From contig NZ_CP118247.1 of assembly GCF_028816475.1 (NCBI RefSeq), positions 3,092,001-3,156,000 of the forward strand: 64,000 nucleotides of DNA, in the 5' to 3' direction. Position 1 is the stretch's first letter. Each line of letters begins with the position of its first letter. This document shows, piece after piece, positions 53,996-63,797 of this stretch. Both the position numbers and the translations under genes were made by a program. Source of the DNA: Devosia rhodophyticola. GTDB taxonomy: Bacteria; Pseudomonadota; Alphaproteobacteria; Rhizobiales; Devosiaceae. The notes below the pieces were generated by a model. The model searched no databases. It had not been told where the DNA came from and worked only from the letters and a program-made list of their open reading frames with translations.

Positions 53996-54808
53996 CTATT
54001 TGACGGAGCCCAACATTCCCTGCACAAATTGTCGTTGCAGGACGAAGAAAATGATGAGCGTGGGAAGAGTGGCGAGCACGGTGGATAGCAGGATCACACC
54101 GAAATCGGGTGTATAGGCCGACGTCAGAGACGATATCACGAGGGTGATAGTCTTTTTGTCCTCAGTCTGAAGTACGATGAGCGGCCACAGATAATTGTTC
54201 CAGCTCGTCATGAAGACGATGATGGTTGCGGCCGCATAGGTCGAGCGCATCGACGGCAGATAAACATAAAGGAAAATTTGCCATTCCTTCAGGCCATCAA
54301 CGCGCGCGGCATCGCGTAATTCACCGGGAAAAGCCTTGGTGGCCTGCCGGAAGTAGAAGATGATGAAGATCGAGGCGACCGTGGGCAGAATGACCGCGGT
54401 AAAGGTGTTTGACAGGTGCGCCCGGGAAATCATGACAAAAAGCGGCACCATGAGGGCGGCGAACGGAATCGACAATAGCAGCAGCAGTATCTGGAAAATG
54501 CGTTCGCGCACGCGCGATCTGAAGATCTCAAATCCGTAGCCGGCTAGCGACGATACGGCGAGTGTCAGCACTGTTGCGGCAATCGCCACCACGGCCGAAT
54601 TCCAGAACACTTGCGCCAGGTCGACCTGGGCCAGCAAATTCTGAAAATTCGCCACAAGGTTGGTGCCTATAGTGCTCTTGCCGGTCACGATGTCACGGGA
54701 CTCGTTGGTGGCCCCTACCACCATCCAGTAGAACGGAAATATCGAAATGAACGTGGCAATGGAAAGTGACAGATATACCGCCGCCCGGCGAACGATCATG
54801 AAGTTCAT
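53996..54808 (-). CDS. Carbohydrate ABC transporter permease (MalG/LacG type)
   Basis: A 270-residue inner-membrane permease with about six helices. The conserved coupling loop for the ATPase, 'ELRDAARVDGLKEWQIFLYV', lies near residue 160, followed by 'MTSWNNYLWPLIVLQ', a typical MalG-side segment. Its ATG overlaps the preceding permease stop as ATGA. It ends 14 bp before the GH2 start. Confidence 0.92.
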   Translation of the reverse strand: MNFMIVRRAAVYLSLSIATFISIFPFYWMVVGATNESRDIVTGKSTIGTNLVANFQNLLAQVDLAQVFWNSAVVAIAATVLTLAVSSLAGYGFEIFRSRVRERIFQILLLLLSIPFAALMVPLFVMISRAHLSNTFTAVILPTVASIFIIFYFRQATKAFPGELRDAARVDGLKEWQIFLYVYLPSMRSTYAAATIIVFMTSWNNYLWPLIVLQTEDKKTITLVISSLTSAYTPDFGVILLSTVLATLPTLIIFFVLQRQFVQGMLGSVK

Positions 54809-55695
54809 GCCGTCCTCCGGCGGTCGCGGGCGATCATGAACTGGGCAATGCTCAGGATCGCCACCATGATGACGATGACATAGGACACCGTTGCCGAATA
54901 GCCGAAGCTGGGCATGAAGCGGAATGTCAGGTTGTAGATGTAAAGCGACAGGGTCAGCGTCGCGTCCCCGGGACCGCCTTGGGTGATGTTGTTCACTTCA
55001 TCGAACAATTGCAGCGTGCCAATGGTAGAAATGATGGTGGTGAACAGGATCACCGGCTTCAACATTGGAATGGTGATCTGGGTAAAACGGGCCCATGCCG
55101 GAACACCATCAATACGCGCCGCCTCATATATCGATTTATCGACATTTTGCAGCGCCGCCAGGTAGAAGATCATGTTGTAGCCGGTCCAGCGCCAGGTGAT
55201 GGCAAGAATGATGACGATCTTGGCCCAGAACGGATCGGTAAGCCATGGTATGGGGTCGTTGACCAGATGGGTGGCCAGCAGCACATTATTGACAACGCCG
55301 TCACCGGAAAACATTGATTTGAACAAGACAGAATAGGCGACGAGTGAGGTCACGCAGGGCAGAAAGATTGCGGTGCGGAACAGGCCCCTGAAGCGCAGCG
55401 TGGAGTCGTTGAGTGCCACGGCGAACAGCAGGGCGAGGATGATCATGATGGGCACCTGCACGATGAAAAATATGCAGGTATTGGTCAGCGCGCGCAGAAA
55501 AACCGGATCATTCAGCAGCCGCTCGACGTTGGCGAGGCCACCGAATTTGAAATTAGTGCCGCGCCCAACCTGAAAACTCATCCAGAGCGACCACAATATC
55601 GGATAGACCATGAAGATACCGATGAGCATCATGGCGGGCATGATGAATGCCCATCCATTTAGCTGCGCGTTTCGGTCGAAACGAGTTTGAGCCAT
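54805..55695 (-). CDS. Sugar ABC transporter permease (MalF/LacF type)
   Basis: A 296-residue inner-membrane permease with six predicted helices. The coupling motif 'IYEAARIDGVPAWARFTQIT' lies near residue 190. ATG 55693-55695 is chosen because 'ggaggg' lies a few bases upstream; a TTG 12 bp earlier would place the ribosome-binding site inside the gene. A strong hairpin separates it from the binding-protein gene. Confidence 0.92.
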   Translation of the reverse strand: MAQTRFDRNAQLNGWAFIMPAMMLIGIFMVYPILWSLWMSFQVGRGTNFKFGGLANVERLLNDPVFLRALTNTCIFFIVQVPIMIILALLFAVALNDSTLRFRGLFRTAIFLPCVTSLVAYSVLFKSMFSGDGVVNNVLLATHLVNDPIPWLTDPFWAKIVIILAITWRWTGYNMIFYLAALQNVDKSIYEAARIDGVPAWARFTQITIPMLKPVILFTTIISTIGTLQLFDEVNNITQGGPGDATLTLSLYIYNLTFRFMPSFGYSATVSYVIVIMVAILSIAQFMIARDRRRTA

Positions 55696-55759
55696 GCCGC
55701 CCTCCAAATCACGCTCAATCGTACCACCATGGCCATGCCAATGCCGTTTGATGGACGGA

Positions 55760-55784
55760 GAGGAGCGGGCCTAGCCCGCTCCTC
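55760..55784 (-). promoter_or_regulatory. Intercistronic hairpin between binding protein and permease
   Basis: A perfect 11-bp stem (GAGGAGCGGGC / GCCCGCTCCTC) with a CTA loop and no T-run lies 12 bp past the binding-protein stop. Such hairpins stabilise the upstream mRNA part and give more binding protein than permease. Confidence 0.7.
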
Positions 55785-55796
55785 GAAAATTCGTGG

Positions 55797-57071
55797 TTAT
55801 TGAATCTGCTGACGGAGTTGGCCGTCGATCGCCTGGAGCGCTTCGTCGATGTTGCCACCGTTGGCGATGGTAGGAAGCTGAGCCTGGACCGCAGCACGGG
55901 CTTCGGGTGTGAATGTGCCATAGTTGACCGAGGGCACTTTGCTGAGCCAGTCCGAGAAGTTCTGCCAGACTGGCTCGCCACCAAAGAAGTCGTCGCTGGC
56001 TTTGTAAGCGTCGCCGTCGCGCGCTGCCAACAGCGAGCCAACGGCACCCTGATTGACGAGGATGCCCTGATAGAAGTCGACATCACCAGCCCAGACGGTC
56101 TTCAGGAAGTCGACGGCTTCGTCCGTGTGCTCGGACGAGGCCAGAACGTACCAGCTTGAGCCACCATTGTTGGAGTAATGCGTTGCGCCATCGACACCAT
56201 CGAGCTTGGGCAAGGGTGCAACACGCCAGTCACCGCTCTGATCAGGCTGCGATTTGATTGTGCCGGTGATCCAGACGCCCTGTGGCACAGCGGCAACCTC
56301 GCCGGAGGTGAAGGAACCGGTATAGTCTGTCCAGCCGGTGATCGACTTGACCAGACCGGCCTGCGCCATCTTCTGGAAAGCTTCAAGCGATGCCTTTAGT
56401 GCCGCATTGTCGACGATATTGGGCTCGCTGCCATCCTTGAGATACCACTGCCCGGTGGACTGCATCATCATGATGATCATGCCGTCATCATTATAATCCA
56501 TGCTCAGCAGCTGATGGCCGGTCTTTTCCTTGACGTCCGTACCGATCTTGATCAGCTGATCCCAGGTGATGTCGTTGAGATCGTCAGCGCCGTAGCCAGC
56601 CTGTTCAAGATAGTCGGAACGGTAGAACAATCCACCAACGCCGGAATCGAACGGGAGTGAATAGGATTTGCCCTCATAGGTTGCTGCGGCAACCTTGTAG
56701 GACGCGAATTTCGTCATGTCGATGGAATCAGACAGCGGGACGAAAGCGCCCGGAAATGACTGAAGAAAGCGCTGTGCGTTGTCGTCCTGGATCAGCACCA
56801 TGTCGGGCAACCCGTCAGTAACTCCGGCAAGAAGCTGGGTTTGGAGCTTCTGGTTGATATCGTCCTGAGAGATGTTGTTGACGTTGAACGTTGTGTCCGG
56901 GTGATCCTTGGTATACCGGGCACCGGCATCGGTCATCGCCGGAATGTTGAAGTTTGGATCCCAGCACCAGACCGTCAGTTCACTGGCAGACACAGCGGTC
57001 GCCGTGAGCATGCCAACGCCAGCCATGGTGGTGCCGAGCAAGCGGCTCCATCGCGAAGCAAACAGATTCAT
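55797..57071 (-). CDS. Extracellular sugar-binding protein of the ABC importer
   Basis: A 424-residue type-1 (MalE-like) solute-binding protein. From ATG 57069-57071, preceded by an excellent ribosome-binding site 'gggaggaattc', it begins 'MNLFASRWSRLLGTTMAGVG' and has a signal peptide cleaved near 'VSASEL'. The mature part has 'DPNFNIPAMTDAGARYTKDH', 'LPDMVLIQDDNAQRFLQSFP' and 'YSLPFDSGVGGLFYRSDYLE', as expected for CUT1 binding proteins. An 18-bp longer in-frame start exists but adds nothing. It is the first structural gene of the operon. Confidence 0.92.
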   Translation of the reverse strand: MNLFASRWSRLLGTTMAGVGMLTATAVSASELTVWCWDPNFNIPAMTDAGARYTKDHPDTTFNVNNISQDDINQKLQTQLLAGVTDGLPDMVLIQDDNAQRFLQSFPGAFVPLSDSIDMTKFASYKVAAATYEGKSYSLPFDSGVGGLFYRSDYLEQAGYGADDLNDITWDQLIKIGTDVKEKTGHQLLSMDYNDDGMIIMMMQSTGQWYLKDGSEPNIVDNAALKASLEAFQKMAQAGLVKSITGWTDYTGSFTSGEVAAVPQGVWITGTIKSQPDQSGDWRVAPLPKLDGVDGATHYSNNGGSSWYVLASSEHTDEAVDFLKTVWAGDVDFYQGILVNQGAVGSLLAARDGDAYKASDDFFGGEPVWQNFSDWLSKVPSVNYGTFTPEARAAVQAQLPTIANGGNIDEALQAIDGQLRQQIQ

Positions 57072-57144
57072 GAATTCCTCCCAATTCATGGCAGGCTCTC
57101 TCCCTGCCAGATATCAATCCTTAACGGGTGTGGAGGGCTTGTGC

Positions 57145-57162
57145 AATATTTTAGTAAATATT
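57145..57162 (-). promoter_or_regulatory. Candidate operator upstream of the sugar operon
   Basis: A 7-bp inverted repeat AATATTT-TAGT-AAATATT lies between the LacI-type gene stop and the binding-protein start, about 75 bp upstream of that start. Position and symmetry fit a repressor site or a promoter-overlapping operator, but it lacks the central CG common in LacI operators. Confidence 0.4.
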
Positions 57163-57166
57163 TATC

Positions 57167-58195
57167 TCAGGCAATTTTTATCTCTTCCGGGGTGCGCGTA
57201 CTGCGCCGCCAGATGATGCGGTTTGCGATGCTGACGTGTCGCGTGAGGTCACTGCCGTCGAGGCGCTCGATCAGTAGATCGACGGCGGTTTTTCCGATAT
57301 CTTCGGCGGGCAGGCGGATGGTTGTCAAGGGCGGATTGAGAAACTGGGCCACGGAAATATCGTTAAAGCTGGCCACGGCAATATCGTCGGGAATACGCAG
57401 GCCGCGTTCGTGCAAGGCGCGATATATGCCCACCGCGATATTGTCGTTGGATGTCAAAATGGCATCAGGTAGCTCGGGTGAGGACAGCAGCCGAGGTGCG
57501 AGGCGATGCCCGAACTCTTCGGTGGTTCGATCCAAGCTGTGTTCGGTAACGCAACGGTTGGGCTCAAAGGTCGCAAATTCCCGAGACCACTCAACGTAGG
57601 CCCGGCAACGTGTTTCCGCGTACGGTTCATCGGGCGAGTCCGCCCATCCGGCAAACCCGATCCTGTTGTATCCCATGGATTTCAAGGCATTCAACATCTT
57701 GCGTGTTGCCGCCCGCAGGTCGCTGTCCACGCTGTTGAATTCATCACCGGGCGGCGAAAAGTCAGCAAAGACCAAATGTCGGCTATGTTCGCGAAGCCAG
57801 TCGATCTCCGCTGAGGAATGTATCCCGATGGCAATGACACCGTCGGCGGAGTGCAGCAAAGTCGGATCGGGCATACTGACGGTATGATAGACTTTTATCG
57901 TTTCAATCTTAAGCTCATGGCAGCGGCTTTCGATGCCAAGCCGCAATCCGACATAATAGGGGTCGATCAGTTCCTGTTCGGGCCGAAGAAAATGCACGAG
58001 AGCCACACGATGCAAATTACGTTGGCGCGTGCGCTTGCGTGCACGCGGGGTCGCATAGCTCAGCGCTTCAGCAGTTTCGATGATCGCCTGCCGTTTTTGA
58101 GGCGCGACCGACAAGGTGGTGTCGAAATTGAGCACGCGAGAAACCGTCGCAGGCGAGACGCCAACTTTTTTGGCAATTTCCTTGAGCGTGACCAT
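57167..58195 (-). CDS. LacI-family transcriptional regulator
   Basis: A 342-residue regulator. From ATG 58193-58195 the N-terminus is the LacI helix-turn-helix and hinge: 'VTLKEIAKKVGVSPATVSRV' then 'YATPRARKRTRQRNLHRVALVHFL'. The rest is a periplasmic-binding-protein-like sensor domain with 'NSVDSDLRAATRKMLNALKS', 'DAILTSNDNIAVGIYRAL' and 'DDIAVASFNDISVAQFLNPP'. It is immediately upstream of the sugar operon on the same strand and probably represses it, with an imported sugar as inducer. Confidence 0.92.
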   Translation of the reverse strand: MVTLKEIAKKVGVSPATVSRVLNFDTTLSVAPQKRQAIIETAEALSYATPRARKRTRQRNLHRVALVHFLRPEQELIDPYYVGLRLGIESRCHELKIETIKVYHTVSMPDPTLLHSADGVIAIGIHSSAEIDWLREHSRHLVFADFSPPGDEFNSVDSDLRAATRKMLNALKSMGYNRIGFAGWADSPDEPYAETRCRAYVEWSREFATFEPNRCVTEHSLDRTTEEFGHRLAPRLLSSPELPDAILTSNDNIAVGIYRALHERGLRIPDDIAVASFNDISVAQFLNPPLTTIRLPAEDIGKTAVDLLIERLDGSDLTRHVSIANRIIWRRSTRTPEEIKIA

Positions 58196-58833
58196 TTTGA
58201 AATGCCTGAGAACGGTTGTATGCGACAGTGGCATGACTTAGCGCAGCGTCGTGCAATTGGCAAAGCGCTAGTTTTGGCTGGGCATCAGTTGCTCTTATAG
58301 ACTGCCGCGTGCAGAGGCGCTTTAGAATACCCTTGCTACCCTGAAATGGATAAAATTGATTTCGCCCTGCCAATCCTTTGCCAAACCCTGCGAATATCTC
58401 CGCCGCGTGTGTCTGAGCCGCTAGAAATTCAGTTCGACGAAAAATCCGAAATTCGTTCGTCATCAGCAAAAATGACGCCCAAAGTCACCTTCTATGCACC
58501 GGAAGTTGGCAACATCGAGTTCCAGCTTCGGCAAACACAAGGCGCTATAAAATTATAAAACGACGTGAATCCAACTTGATGCAGGCAGGGATTTTCTGAC
58601 GTTGCACAATTAGTCGCGCGCCGCAGCAGGCATGTTGTGCATCCGCTATTCTTCCGACCCAAAGCATGCCGAATGATCATATTCATGCCGGTCGTGAATA
58701 TAAGAAATCTGGGCGATGTGAAGGCCGCCTCCATCACGGTTGATATATGCGGAGATTGTTCGGACACATTGATCATCGCTGCATCCGCATGGTTTGGAGA
58801 TGAATTCAACTTAGTAATACTGGGATGTTTGCT
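58196..58833. other. Intergenic region without a recognised gene
   Basis: About 640 bp between the LacI-type gene start and tRNA-Thr. The first ~100 bp should contain the regulator's promoter. Short open frames here (for example 58346-58558 plus) have no recognisable sequence or ribosome-binding site. Confidence 0.5.
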
Positions 58834-58909
<76 letters not shown>

Positions 58910-59212
58910 GCTGGGCGGGGAAATAGCAGGCAGCGCGGGCGTTTGCAAGGGATTTGGTGCTGACCAGTATGATTGAGTGTCAATTTGGGCTGAAAATGAT
59001 TTTTCTGCACAACTCGCGTACAACGGGACGAAATCACGTCGATCGAAGGACTGGAGCGCCAGCACTTTTGTGTGCGGGGCAACAGGCAGACGAATTTGCT
59101 GCCGCCGATTTTCCATCCGAATTTGCGCTTGCCGTCGAGGCGATGACGGCCTTACCAATCATCCGAAATAGTGGCATGGTTTTTAGTGCACTTTTTGACG
59201 GGGGCCAGGCAA

Positions 59213-60119
59213 ATGCCGACACTAGATATGAGTCACTTGCGCGCGCTTGAAGCGGAAAGCATTGAAATTCTGCGCGAAGTTGCGGCAAGTTTTGAGCGAC
59301 CCGTGATGATGTATTCCATTGGCAAGGATTCAAGCGTGCTGCTGCATTTGGCGCGCAAGGCGTTCTTCCCGTCCAAAATTCCATTCCCGTTGCTGCATGT
59401 GAATACCACCTGGAAGTTCCGCGAAATGATCACTTTTCGTGATCGCATGGCCGAGCAATATGGGTTTGATCTGATCAGCCATACCAATTCGGATGGTTTG
59501 CGCGATGGCATCAATCCTTTCGATCATGGCTCATCGCGCTTTACCGACATCATGAAGACGCAAGCGCTTCGGCAGGCGCTGGACGCGGGGCGCTACGATG
59601 CAGCAATAGGGGGCGCCCGTCGTGACGAGGAAAAGTCGCGGGCCAAGGAACGAATTTTTTCTCATCGCAACGCTCAGCACGCCTGGGATCCTAAACATCA
59701 GCGTCCTGAGTTATGGCGCGTTTTCAATACTCGGTTGAATCCGGGCGAAAGCATGCGCGTATTTCCTATCTCGAACTGGACCGAGTTGGACGTGTGGACG
59801 TATATTTATGCCGAGCAGATTGAACTTCCAGCGCTCTATTTCGCCAAAAGCCGTCCGGTCGTTGATCGCTCCGGGACATTGATCATGATTGACGATGATC
59901 GCTTCCGCTTTGAACCGGGCGAAAAGCCTTGCGACGAAGTCGTAAGATTCCGCACGCTGGGCGATTATCCTCTGACGGGTGCCATTCGCTCCGAGGCTGC
60001 GACTTTGCCAGAAATCATCATGGAAATGCAGGCCAGTCGGACCTCTGAGCGAGAAGGACGACTGATCGATAGCGACAGTGTCGGTTCAATGGAAAAAGAA
60101 GCAGGAAGGCTATTTCTGA
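59213..60119 (+). CDS. cysD: Sulfate adenylyltransferase small subunit, indel near 3' end
   Basis: CysD is the ATP-sulfurylase catalytic subunit that makes adenosine 5'-phosphosulfate. ATG 59213 begins '[20 protein letters not shown]'; the PP-loop-type '[20 protein letters not shown]' is near residue 30, with '[20 protein letters not shown]' and '[13 protein letters not shown]' later. The protein should end shortly after 'SDSVGSMEK'. Instead the frame runs on to 60208 through out-of-frame sequence overlapping cysNC by 88 bp. In another frame directly after the A5 run at 60093-60097 stands 'KKQEGYF' and TGA 60117-60119, the normal CysD end, one base before the cysNC start. So the A-run carries an indel (one extra A, or two missing). 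Confidence 0.9.
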
Positions 60120-60120
60120 C

Positions 60121-62013
60121 ATGCAAACTGCTGCCAATCCTTCGCCCGACACCGATATCGCCCTCTGGCTTAGCCAGCAGACCAATAAATCGCTTCTCCG
60201 GTTTTTGACCTGCGGCAGTGTCGACGACGGCAAATCGACCCTGATCGGTCGGCTGCTCTATGACAGTCAGCTGATCCTGGATGATCAATTAGCCAGTCTG
60301 CGCAATGAGAGCCACAATCGAACAACTGGCGAGGAAGGCATTGATTTTTCGCTTTTGGTAGACGGGCTCACTGCTGAACGGGAGCAGGGCATCACTATTG
60401 ATGTAGCTTATCGGTTCTTTTCGACCGACCAGCGTAAATTCATTGTCGCCGACACGCCGGGTCACGAGCAGTACACGCGCAATATGGCGACCGGTGCGTC
60501 CAATGCCGATCTGGCCCTGGTGTTGATAGACGCACGCAAAGGGGTGCTGACTCAGACCCGTCGCCACAGCTTCATTTTGTCCCTGTTGGGCGTGAAACAC
60601 GTCGTGGTTGTCATCAACAAGATCGATCTGATCAACTATGACCAGCAAGCGATAGAGGGCATTGAACGTGAATATCGCTCATTTGCGCAAACTCTCGGGT
60701 TCAAGACTTTGGCTGCCATTCCCGTGTCGGCTCTCAAGGGTGACAACATGCTGGCAACCAGTGCCCGAACGCCTTGGTACAAAGGGAAGTCGTTGGTCCC
60801 TTATCTCGAGACAGTCGACATCAGCGAGGACAAATCTGAACGCCCGATGCGGTTTCCTGTTCAGTGGGTAAATCGACCAAATCTTGATTTCCGCGGTTTT
60901 TCTGGAACGGTTGCTTCGGGACAAATTGCGGTCGACGACGAGGTTTTGCTTTCCGCCTCTCGCCAGCCGGCAAAGGTTGCGCAAATTGTCACCATGGATG
61001 GTCAATTGCAGCGGGCGAGCGTCGGCGAGGCCGTCACGCTTGTGCTGGATCGCGAGATTGATGTTTCGCGCGGCGATGTGTTTTCCCACCCTGGCGAGAT
61101 GCCCGAATATTCTAATCAATTTCAGGCACGGCTAGTTTGGATGAGCCAGGACTCAGCCTTTCAAGGTCGCTCCTATCTGCTCAAGATCGGGACGCAAATG
61201 GTGCCGGCGACTATCACTGATATCAAGTTTCGCACGAATGTGAACACGCTTGAACAGGCAGCGGCCAACAAGCTTGATCTCAATGAAGTCGGGACCGTAA
61301 CCATTGCGACCGACAAACCGATTGCGTTTGACGCCTATTCCACCAATGCGTTGACCGGCGGGTTTATTCTGGTGGATCGGTTGACCAATGCTACACTGGG
61401 CGCTGGTACTATCGACTTTGGGCTGCGGCGTGCACAAAACCTGACCTACCAGTCTTTTGATGTGAACCGCGAAGTTCGCGGCGCCATGAAAAAGCAGACG
61501 CCGCAGATCGTCTGGTTTACCGGCCTTTCTGGGTCGGGCAAATCCAGCATTGCGAACCTTTTGGAACGGCGCCTTACGGCACAAGGCAAGCACGCTTACA
61601 TTCTTGATGGCGACAATGTGCGCCACGGCCTCAACAAGGATCTGGGCTTTACCGAGGCGGCTCGTGTTGAAAACATTCGTCGCGTTGCCGAGGTGGCGCG
61701 ATTGATGGCCGATTCCGGCTTGATCGTTCTGGTGTCGTTTATCTCACCCTTTGCCAACGAACGCCGACTGGCCCGCGAAATTGCTGGCGACATTCAGTTC
61801 GCGGAAATTTACGTCGATACGCCGCTTGAGGTTTGTGAGGCCCGCGATCCCAAGGGTCTTTACAAGCGCGCTCGGGCAGGTGAAATCAAGAACTTCACCG
61901 GTTTGGATAGCCCGTTCGAGCCGCCTGTCGGCGCCGATCTGGTTTTGCATGGCGCCGAACATGATCCGTCAATATTGTCCGACGAACTCTATGGTTGGCT
62001 GAAAATTGACTGA
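60121..62013 (+). CDS. cysNC: Bifunctional sulfate adenylyltransferase large subunit/APS kinase
   Basis: A 630-residue fusion. Residues ~20-440 are CysN, the GTPase that drives ATP sulfurylase: G1 '[10 protein letters not shown]', G3 '[19 protein letters not shown]', G4 'NKIDL', then beta-barrel domains 2 and 3. Residues ~455-630 are APS kinase: P-loop '[16 protein letters not shown]', '[16 protein letters not shown]' and '[19 protein letters not shown]'. The fusion is usual in Hyphomicrobiales (also called nodQ-like). It makes PAPS together with CysD, one base upstream. No PAPS reductase gene (cysH) is in the window. Confidence 0.94.
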   Translation: MQTAANPSPDTDIALWLSQQTNKSLLRFLTCGSVDDGKSTLIGRLLYDSQLILDDQLASLRNESHNRTTGEEGIDFSLLVDGLTAEREQGITIDVAYRFFSTDQRKFIVADTPGHEQYTRNMATGASNADLALVLIDARKGVLTQTRRHSFILSLLGVKHVVVVINKIDLINYDQQAIEGIEREYRSFAQTLGFKTLAAIPVSALKGDNMLATSARTPWYKGKSLVPYLETVDISEDKSERPMRFPVQWVNRPNLDFRGFSGTVASGQIAVDDEVLLSASRQPAKVAQIVTMDGQLQRASVGEAVTLVLDREIDVSRGDVFSHPGEMPEYSNQFQARLVWMSQDSAFQGRSYLLKIGTQMVPATITDIKFRTNVNTLEQAAANKLDLNEVGTVTIATDKPIAFDAYSTNALTGGFILVDRLTNATLGAGTIDFGLRRAQNLTYQSFDVNREVRGAMKKQTPQIVWFTGLSGSGKSSIANLLERRLTAQGKHAYILDGDNVRHGLNKDLGFTEAARVENIRRVAEVARLMADSGLIVLVSFISPFANERRLAREIAGDIQFAEIYVDTPLEVCEARDPKGLYKRARAGEIKNFTGLDSPFEPPVGADLVLHGAEHDPSILSDELYGWLKID

Positions 62014-62115
62014 TCTCGCAGGGGTGGTGATCGCAGTACGCTGCCCCACGGTCGCATTGCGATAGGCTTGCCCATGTGCGACACCTAGGCGATTGATTTG
62101 CCTGGGAGTTGCCAA

Positions 62116-63243
62116 ATGAAGACGCGCGCCGCCGTTGCCTTTGAGGCTGGAAAACCACTCGAAATTGTCGAACTGGATCTCGAAGGCCCGCGCGCTGGAG
62201 AAGTTCTGATCGAAATCAAAGCCACCGGCATTTGTCACACCGATGAATTCACGCTTTCAGGTGCCGATCCCGAAGGTCTGTTTCCGGCAGTTCTGGGCCA
62301 TGAAGGCGCGGGCGTTGTTGTGGAGGTGGGGGCAGGGGTCACCAGCGTCAAACCTGGTGATCATGTCATTCCTTTGTACACACCCGAGTGCCGCGAGTGC
62401 CCATCCTGCCTGAGTGGCAAGACCAATCTTTGCACGGCCATTCGCGCCACCCAGGGACTAGGACTTATGCCCGACGGTACGACGCGCTTTTCCTACAAGG
62501 GCACGCCGATCTTTCATTATATGGGCTGCTCGACTTTTTCCAACTATACGGTTCTGCCGGAAATTGCGGTCGCAAAGATCGACGCGGCAGCGCCTTTTGA
62601 CAAGGTCTGCTACATCGGTTGCGGTGTTACTACCGGCGTTGGCGCGGTGCTCAACACGGCCAAGGTGGAGCCGGGCGCTACGGCTGTGGTGTTCGGCCTG
62701 GGCGGCATTGGCCTGAATGTCATTCAAGGGCTGAGGTTAGCCGGTGCCGACATGATCATTGGCGTAGACCTCAACAATGACAAGAAGGAATGGGGTGAAC
62801 GCTTTGGAATGACGCACTTTGTCAATCCAAAGAAAATCGATGGCGACATCGTTCCTCATCTTGTCAATTTGACCAAACGACGTGGGGATGAGATCGGAGG
62901 AGCCGATTACACCTTTGACTGTACCGGCAATACCAACGTTATGCGCCAGGCACTGGAAGCCAGCCATCGCGGCTGGGGCAAGTCGGTGGTGATTGGTGTT
63001 GCGGGTGCCGGGCAGGAGATTTCGACGCGGCCATTCCAGCTCGTTACCGGGCGCACGTGGATGGGGACTGCCTTCGGCGGCGCGCGCGGCCGTACCGATG
63101 TGCCAAAAATCGTCGACTGGTATATGGATGGCAAGATTGAGATTGACCCGATGATCACGCACACCCTTCGTCTCGAAGATATCAACAAGGGGTTCGATCT
63201 GATGCACGCGGGGCAAAGCATTCGCAGCGTTGTGCTGTTCTGA
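62116..63243 (+). CDS. S-(hydroxymethyl)glutathione dehydrogenase (class III alcohol dehydrogenase)
   Basis: A 375-residue zinc-dependent enzyme that oxidises S-hydroxymethylglutathione in formaldehyde detoxification, and also reduces S-nitrosoglutathione. ATG 62116 ('[20 protein letters not shown]') follows 'gggag'. Catalytic zinc ligands are in '[10 protein letters not shown]' and '[12 protein letters not shown]'; the structural zinc site is '[15 protein letters not shown]' with all four Cys. The NAD site is '[14 protein letters not shown]'. This matches frmA/adhC/gsh-FDH genes, which are named differently between taxa. Confidence 0.94.
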   Translation: MKTRAAVAFEAGKPLEIVELDLEGPRAGEVLIEIKATGICHTDEFTLSGADPEGLFPAVLGHEGAGVVVEVGAGVTSVKPGDHVIPLYTPECRECPSCLSGKTNLCTAIRATQGLGLMPDGTTRFSYKGTPIFHYMGCSTFSNYTVLPEIAVAKIDAAAPFDKVCYIGCGVTTGVGAVLNTAKVEPGATAVVFGLGGIGLNVIQGLRLAGADMIIGVDLNNDKKEWGERFGMTHFVNPKKIDGDIVPHLVNLTKRRGDEIGGADYTFDCTGNTNVMRQALEASHRGWGKSVVIGVAGAGQEISTRPFQLVTGRTWMGTAFGGARGRTDVPKIVDWYMDGKIEIDPMITHTLRLEDINKGFDLMHAGQSIRSVVLF

Positions 63244-63254
63244 AGGCAAAGCCG

Positions 63255-63719
63255 ATGTCAGACCAGCCGCAAATTTATGTCGATGCCGATGCCTGCCCAG
63301 TCAAAAATGAGGCAATCAAGGTTGCCGAGCGACTGGGGTTGGTGATTTCGCTTGTTTCGAATGGGGGCGTGAGGCCATCGCGCGATCCCATGGTTCGCGT
63401 GGTCGTCGTGCCACATGGTGCCGATGCTGCGGACGACTGGATTGTCGAACAGGCAAATCCCAATGACATCGTTTTGACGGCCGATATCCCGCTGGTCGGC
63501 CGCGCGCTGGAAAAGAAATGCCACGTGCTTGGGTTTACCGGCAAGCTCTTTACCGAAGCATCGATTGGCATGGCGCTGGCCATGCGCGAATTGAACCAGC
63601 ACCTGCGCGAAACCGGCGAGAGCCGGGGTCTAAACCCAACGTTTCGGCCAGCTGATCGTTCTGCTTTCCTCAGCGCCCTCGATACCTTGGGCCGCAGGGC
63701 GTTAATTTCCATTAAGTAA
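63255..63719 (+). CDS. YaiI/YqxD (DUF188) family protein
   Basis: A 154-residue protein of the UPF0178/DUF188 family. The typical start 'IYVDADACPVKNEAIKVAER', 'VVVPHGADAADDWIVEQANP' and 'DIVLTADIPLVGRALEKKCHVLG' are present. The Asp-rich 'VDADAC' and 'TADIPL' segments resemble the PIN-like nuclease fold proposed for the family; no reaction is established. It starts 11 bp after the dehydrogenase stop and may be co-transcribed. Confidence 0.9.
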   Translation: MSDQPQIYVDADACPVKNEAIKVAERLGLVISLVSNGGVRPSRDPMVRVVVVPHGADAADDWIVEQANPNDIVLTADIPLVGRALEKKCHVLGFTGKLFTEASIGMALAMRELNQHLRETGESRGLNPTFRPADRSAFLSALDTLGRRALISIK

Positions 63720-63797
63720 AAACCCCGCGTTGCCCAAGGGAATATTAACCATAATCATAAAAACTGGACTCTGTTGTGATTTAGCAGAGTTCATGCC

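Noticed and set aside
58346..58558. A 70-residue open frame upstream of tRNA-Thr
   Set aside because: No ribosome-binding site and no recognisable sequence; a chance open frame is more likely.
58910..59212. A riboswitch or cysH remnant upstream of cysD
   Set aside because: No conserved fold could be recognised by eye and no reductase motifs were found in any frame.
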